Source: Eubacteriales Family XIII. Incertae Sedis bacterium
Lineage (GTDB): Bacteria > Bacillota > Clostridia > Peptostreptococcales > Anaerovoracaceae
Assembly: GCA_031266795.1 (NCBI GenBank)
Contig: JAISAI010000015.1
Span: 1-34,195 of the forward strand
Reading direction: 5' to 3'
DNA length: 34,195 nucleotides
Below the pieces are notes generated by a model, which was not told where the DNA came from, did no database searches, and saw nothing but the letters and a program-made list of their open reading frames with translations. A program made the translations under genes and the position numbers. Positions 31,230 through 34,195 of this stretch are shown here, one piece after another (within the stretch, counting starts at the first letter, position 1; each line of letters starts with the position of its first letter).

Positions 31230-32573
31230 ATGATCGTCAAATATAAAAACGAAAAATTCAAGGACGAATACAAGCGGAAGTTGCTATCGCTTGAGGACGC
31301 CGCAAAATTGGTCAATTCAGGCGATCTGCTGATAGGCTCGATGTGTGAGACCGAGGCCACCACGCTGACCGACGAGGTCGGGAAGCGCTCGCTGGCCGGC
31401 GAGATCACGGGCGTCGAATACAACTGCATGGGCCCGCACCGCACGGTGGACTGGATCACGGCGGAGAACAAGAAAAATATGTGGCTCAACGTGAGCTTCG
31501 TTATCAACGCGGAGGCTCGCAAGGCCGTGAACGATGGCGTCGGCGAGTATACGCCCATGCATGCCTTCGACAAACCGGACATCATCATCAATTACAAGAT
31601 CAAAGGCAGGAAACCCGGTACGACGAAGGTACTGCTCGGCGTGTCGCCTATGGACGAGTGGGGGTATTTCTCCACGGGCTCGGCGCCCGGCTACACGCTC
31701 GAACCCGCGCGGGAGGAGAATACGACGGTCGTCGCGCAGGTCAACGAGCATTTGCCCTATGTGTACGGCGACAATTTCATCCACATTTCCGAGATAGACC
31801 ACGTCGTGGAGGACAGTTTTGAGCTGCTCGAGCCGGGGCTCGCCCCCACGACGGATCTCGATATCGCGATCGCCGAGCAGGTCTCGGGATTGGTCGAAGA
31901 CGGCGCGACCATCCAGCTTGGGCTGGGCAGCATGCCAAATGTCCTTGGGCAGATGCTGGCCGACAAGACGGATCTCGGAGCTCATTCCGAGCAGGTGGGC
32001 GACGCGTTCATGGCGCTGTGGGAGGCCGGGGCGCTCACCGGCAACTGTAAGACGGTGAAGCCACGCAAGATCACCGGCTGCTTCTCATTCGGCTCGCGGA
32101 AGATGTACGACTGGATCGACCACAACCCCGCAGTCGAGATGTACTCTCAGAAATGGACGAACGACCCCTTCGTCATCGCGCAGAACTACAAGTTCACGGG
32201 GATCAACCAAGCGCTCGAGATCGACTTCACGGGCCAGATTTCCGCGGAAAGCATGGGCTTCAAGCAGTACAGCGGCACAGGCGGGCAGCCTGCTTTCGTC
32301 GAGGGCGCGAGGAGGTCGCCGGGCGGCAAGTCCATCATCTGCCTGCGCTCGACGGCGAAAGGCGGCACGGTTTCCAATATCGTGCCTTTCCTGAGGCCGG
32401 GCACGGCGGTGACGACGTCGCGCAACGATACGCAGTACGTCGTCACGGAGCACGGTACGGCGCAGCTTGAGGGCAAGACGATCCCGGAACGGGCGAAGGC
32501 GCTCATAGACATCGCGCACCCGGATTTCCGCGAGGAGCTGCGCAGGGAAGCCGAAAAGATAAAGTATCTATAA
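31230..32573 (+). CDS. CoA-transferase, 4-hydroxybutyrate CoA-transferase / acetyl-CoA hydrolase family
   Basis: 447-aa family I CoA-transferase. The catalytic glutamate is Glu254 in LGAHSEQVGDAF, which forms the glutamyl-CoA thioester. The glycine-rich LGLGSMPNVLGQML precedes it, and the C-terminal VVTEHGTAQLEGKTIPERAKALI motif is typical. It would transfer CoA from acetyl-CoA (or another thioester) to an acid. The gene directly after encodes 4-hydroxybutyryl-CoA dehydratase, the pairing found in 4-hydroxybutyrate/aminobutyrate fermentation, so a 4-hydroxy acid is the likely acceptor. The gap to the dehydrogenase is 11 bases with no strong ribosome binding site, so translational coupling is likely. 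Confidence 0.92.
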   Translation: MIVKYKNEKFKDEYKRKLLSLEDAAKLVNSGDLLIGSMCETEATTLTDEVGKRSLAGEITGVEYNCMGPHRTVDWITAENKKNMWLNVSFVINAEARKAVNDGVGEYTPMHAFDKPDIIINYKIKGRKPGTTKVLLGVSPMDEWGYFSTGSAPGYTLEPAREENTTVVAQVNEHLPYVYGDNFIHISEIDHVVEDSFELLEPGLAPTTDLDIAIAEQVSGLVEDGATIQLGLGSMPNVLGQMLADKTDLGAHSEQVGDAFMALWEAGALTGNCKTVKPRKITGCFSFGSRKMYDWIDHNPAVEMYSQKWTNDPFVIAQNYKFTGINQALEIDFTGQISAESMGFKQYSGTGGQPAFVEGARRSPGGKSIICLRSTAKGGTVSNIVPFLRPGTAVTTSRNDTQYVVTEHGTAQLEGKTIPERAKALIDIAHPDFREELRREAEKIKYL

Positions 32574-32648
32574 AGAACAGAACTTCATTCGATAGCGTTC
32601 GCCCAACGGTGAGGAGGCGGGCGCTTACCTTATAAGGAGGAATACCAG

Positions 32649-34195
32649 ATGGCAATAGGATCAGCGGAGGCTTTCCGTGAAAGGCTGAACAATATGAAGC
32701 CCAACGTGTACATCGACGGCAAGGCCGTCGATCGTACGGGGAGTTGGAACGACGCCGGTTACGGCTGTATGAAGATCACCTATGATATGTGCAACGAAGC
32801 CGAGTTTGAGGACGTCTGCACGGCGACGTCGCATCTGACGGGTGAAAAGGTCAGCCGCTTCAACCATATCCATCAAAGCAAGGAAGACCTTCTGAAAAAA
32901 CAGCTGATGACGAGGCTGCTCTGCCACCGCGTCGGAGGCTGTACGCAACGCTGCATGGGCGTCGACGCGCTGAACGCCTTGGCCGTCGTGACGCACGACT
33001 GCGACGAGGCGTGCGGCACGGAGTATGAGGCGCGCTTCGAGAAATACCTGTTGTATTGCCAAGCCAACGACTTGGTTCACAACTGCGCGCAGACCGACGT
33101 GAAGGGCTCGCGCAATCCCAAGTACAAGAGGGCGCACCAACAGCCCGACCCGGATCAATTCCTGCACATCGTCGAGACGGGCGTGGACGGCGTCGGGCTT
33201 GACGGCAAGCCGACAAAGGGCATCATCGTCCGCGGCGCGAAGGTCTGCAACTCCTGTGCGCCGTACGTGGACGAGATCATCGCGACGCCGACGAAATTCA
33301 TGGGCAAGGGGGATGAGGCATACGCCGTTTCATTCGCGCTTCCGGCCGACTGGGACGGCGTCATGCTCATGGCCCTGCCGGGCCTTCACCATAAGAGATC
33401 GCGTCTGGAGGCGCCGTACGCCAATGCGGGCGACGTCGAATCCATGACGATATTCAATGATGTCTTCGTACCGGACGAGCGGGTCTTCCTGAACGGCCTC
33501 GACACGCCCGACGTCGTGCAGTACGCGGGCTACCTCGCCCTCATGTTCGCGCATTTCCATCGCCATTCCTACTGCGGATGCAAGGCCGCCATCTCCGAGA
33601 TCATCGCGGCGCAGGCCGCCCTGATCGCGGATGTCAACGACATCGCGAAGGAACACCATGTCAGGGAGAAGCTGAGCGACCTCGTCGGAACGGCGGAGCT
33701 CGTATTCGCCGCGGGCCAGGCCGCCGCGCACCGCGCGGTGCAGTTCCCGAACGGTTCCTATGTCCCGGACGAGATACTGACGAACGCGGGGCGCAAGCTC
33801 GCGGGGACGAAGATATACCACGAGTATGAGATACTGGCCGACCTCACCGGGGGCATCTGCGCCTCACTTCCGACGGAGGAATGTTTCTTCGCTCCGGAAA
33901 CCGCGGAATTGGTCAACAAATACATCATGCGCAACCCGGACTACACGGCCGAGGAGACTCATAGGGTGCTGCGCATGATGGAGAACAGGCTATGCGATCC
34001 CTTCGAGGCGGCGCAGGCGGTCGCGGGAGTGCACGGCGGCGGATCCCCTCTGATGGAAACCATCACGATGATGAGCCGCTACGACCTCGATCCTTTGAAG
34101 CAGATAGCGAAGTACCTCGCCGGCTTCCCCGGAGTGGAGTGCCCGAGGTTTGAGCGCGAAACGGTGACGCCGCGCAAGATGCTGGAGCGCTTCCA
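32649..34195 (+). CDS. abfD: 4-hydroxybutyryl-CoA dehydratase / vinylacetyl-CoA isomerase, 3' end outside window
   Basis: The frame is open for 515 codons to the window end, so only the C-terminus is missing. It belongs to the HpaB-like flavoprotein family and carries the [4Fe-4S] ligand pattern of 4-hydroxybutyryl-CoA dehydratase: Cys98 and Cys102 (GGCTQRCMG, CX3C), then His304 and Cys311 (FHRHSYCGCK, HX6C). Tyr308 and Lys312 match other active-site residues. The enzyme dehydrates 4-hydroxybutyryl-CoA to crotonyl-CoA by a ketyl-radical route and is oxygen sensitive. AAGGAGG at 32635-32641 selects the ATG at 32649. Crotonyl-CoA would enter the hydratase, dehydrogenase and thiolase steps of unit A. 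Relatives acting on other 4-hydroxyacyl-CoAs are possible. Confidence 0.92.
   Translation, partial: MAIGSAEAFRERLNNMKPNVYIDGKAVDRTGSWNDAGYGCMKITYDMCNEAEFEDVCTATSHLTGEKVSRFNHIHQSKEDLLKKQLMTRLLCHRVGGCTQRCMGVDALNALAVVTHDCDEACGTEYEARFEKYLLYCQANDLVHNCAQTDVKGSRNPKYKRAHQQPDPDQFLHIVETGVDGVGLDGKPTKGIIVRGAKVCNSCAPYVDEIIATPTKFMGKGDEAYAVSFALPADWDGVMLMALPGLHHKRSRLEAPYANAGDVESMTIFNDVFVPDERVFLNGLDTPDVVQYAGYLALMFAHFHRHSYCGCKAAISEIIAAQAALIADVNDIAKEHHVREKLSDLVGTAELVFAAGQAAAHRAVQFPNGSYVPDEILTNAGRKLAGTKIYHEYEILADLTGGICASLPTEECFFAPETAELVNKYIMRNPDYTAEETHRVLRMMENRLCDPFEAAQAVAGVHGGGSPLMETITMMSRYDLDPLKQIAKYLAGFPGVECPRFERETVTPRKMLERF

Overview
The window is about 34 kb of moderately GC-rich DNA with dense genes, almost all on the + strand. 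Strong AGGAGG-type ribosome binding sites, frequent ATA (Ile) and AGG (Arg) codons and oxygen-sensitive or anaerobic enzyme families (4-hydroxybutyryl-CoA dehydratase, a two-[4Fe-4S] ferredoxin fused to a nitroreductase, ETF-linked acyl-CoA dehydrogenases) suggest a strict anaerobe. A Clostridia-type Bacillota is my first guess and Synergistota the alternative; the sequence alone does not settle this. I see no rRNA, tRNA, CRISPR array or intact insertion sequence.

Region 1 (1-7312) is an iron-uptake locus with the gene order of the Campylobacter p19 / E. coli FetMP systems: FTR1 permease, P19-like lipoprotein, DUF2318 membrane Fe-S protein, two FtsX/MacB-type permeases and a LolD-type ATPase. 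The last position, which holds thioredoxin-like genes in Campylobacter, holds a lipoprotein with an FMN-binding domain and a covalent flavinylation motif.

Region 2 (7313-9134) is a short accessory patch: a decayed RhuM-like fragment and a minus-strand AAA-ATPase-like/PD-(D/E)XK protein of the DUF1703 type.

Region 3 (9303-34195) is a large acyl-CoA catabolic island headed by a TyrR-like sigma-54 enhancer-binding regulator and an acyl-CoA ligase. Three further transcription units follow. Unit A is etfB-etfA, a 3-hydroxyacyl-CoA dehydrogenase/enoyl-CoA hydratase fusion, thiolase, a long acyl-CoA dehydrogenase and an enoyl-CoA hydratase. Unit B is ferredoxin-nitroreductase, an M24-fold protein, a fumarate-reductase-like flavoprotein, MFS, Zn-alcohol dehydrogenase and MFS. 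Unit C is a DUF35 Zn-ribbon protein, a thiolase-like protein, acyl-CoA dehydrogenase, CoA-transferase and 4-hydroxybutyryl-CoA dehydratase, which runs off the window.

The main discovery is regulatory. Each of the three large intergenic regions ahead of units A, B and C carries a near-perfect -24/-12 sigma-54 promoter (12406-12422, 20693-20709, 28376-28392). Each also carries an upstream 18-bp palindrome of the form TGGTA-N8-TACCA (12316-12333, 20515-20532, 28285-28302). The simplest reading is that the regulator at 9303 binds these palindromes and switches on the whole island as one regulon. The island would import an organic acid (MFS), activate it (ligase, CoA-transferase), dehydrate or oxidise it and cleave it to acetyl-CoA, with electrons leaving through ETF. 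The actual substrate is not visible; a 4-hydroxy (gamma-substituted) acyl-CoA is the best-supported intermediate.
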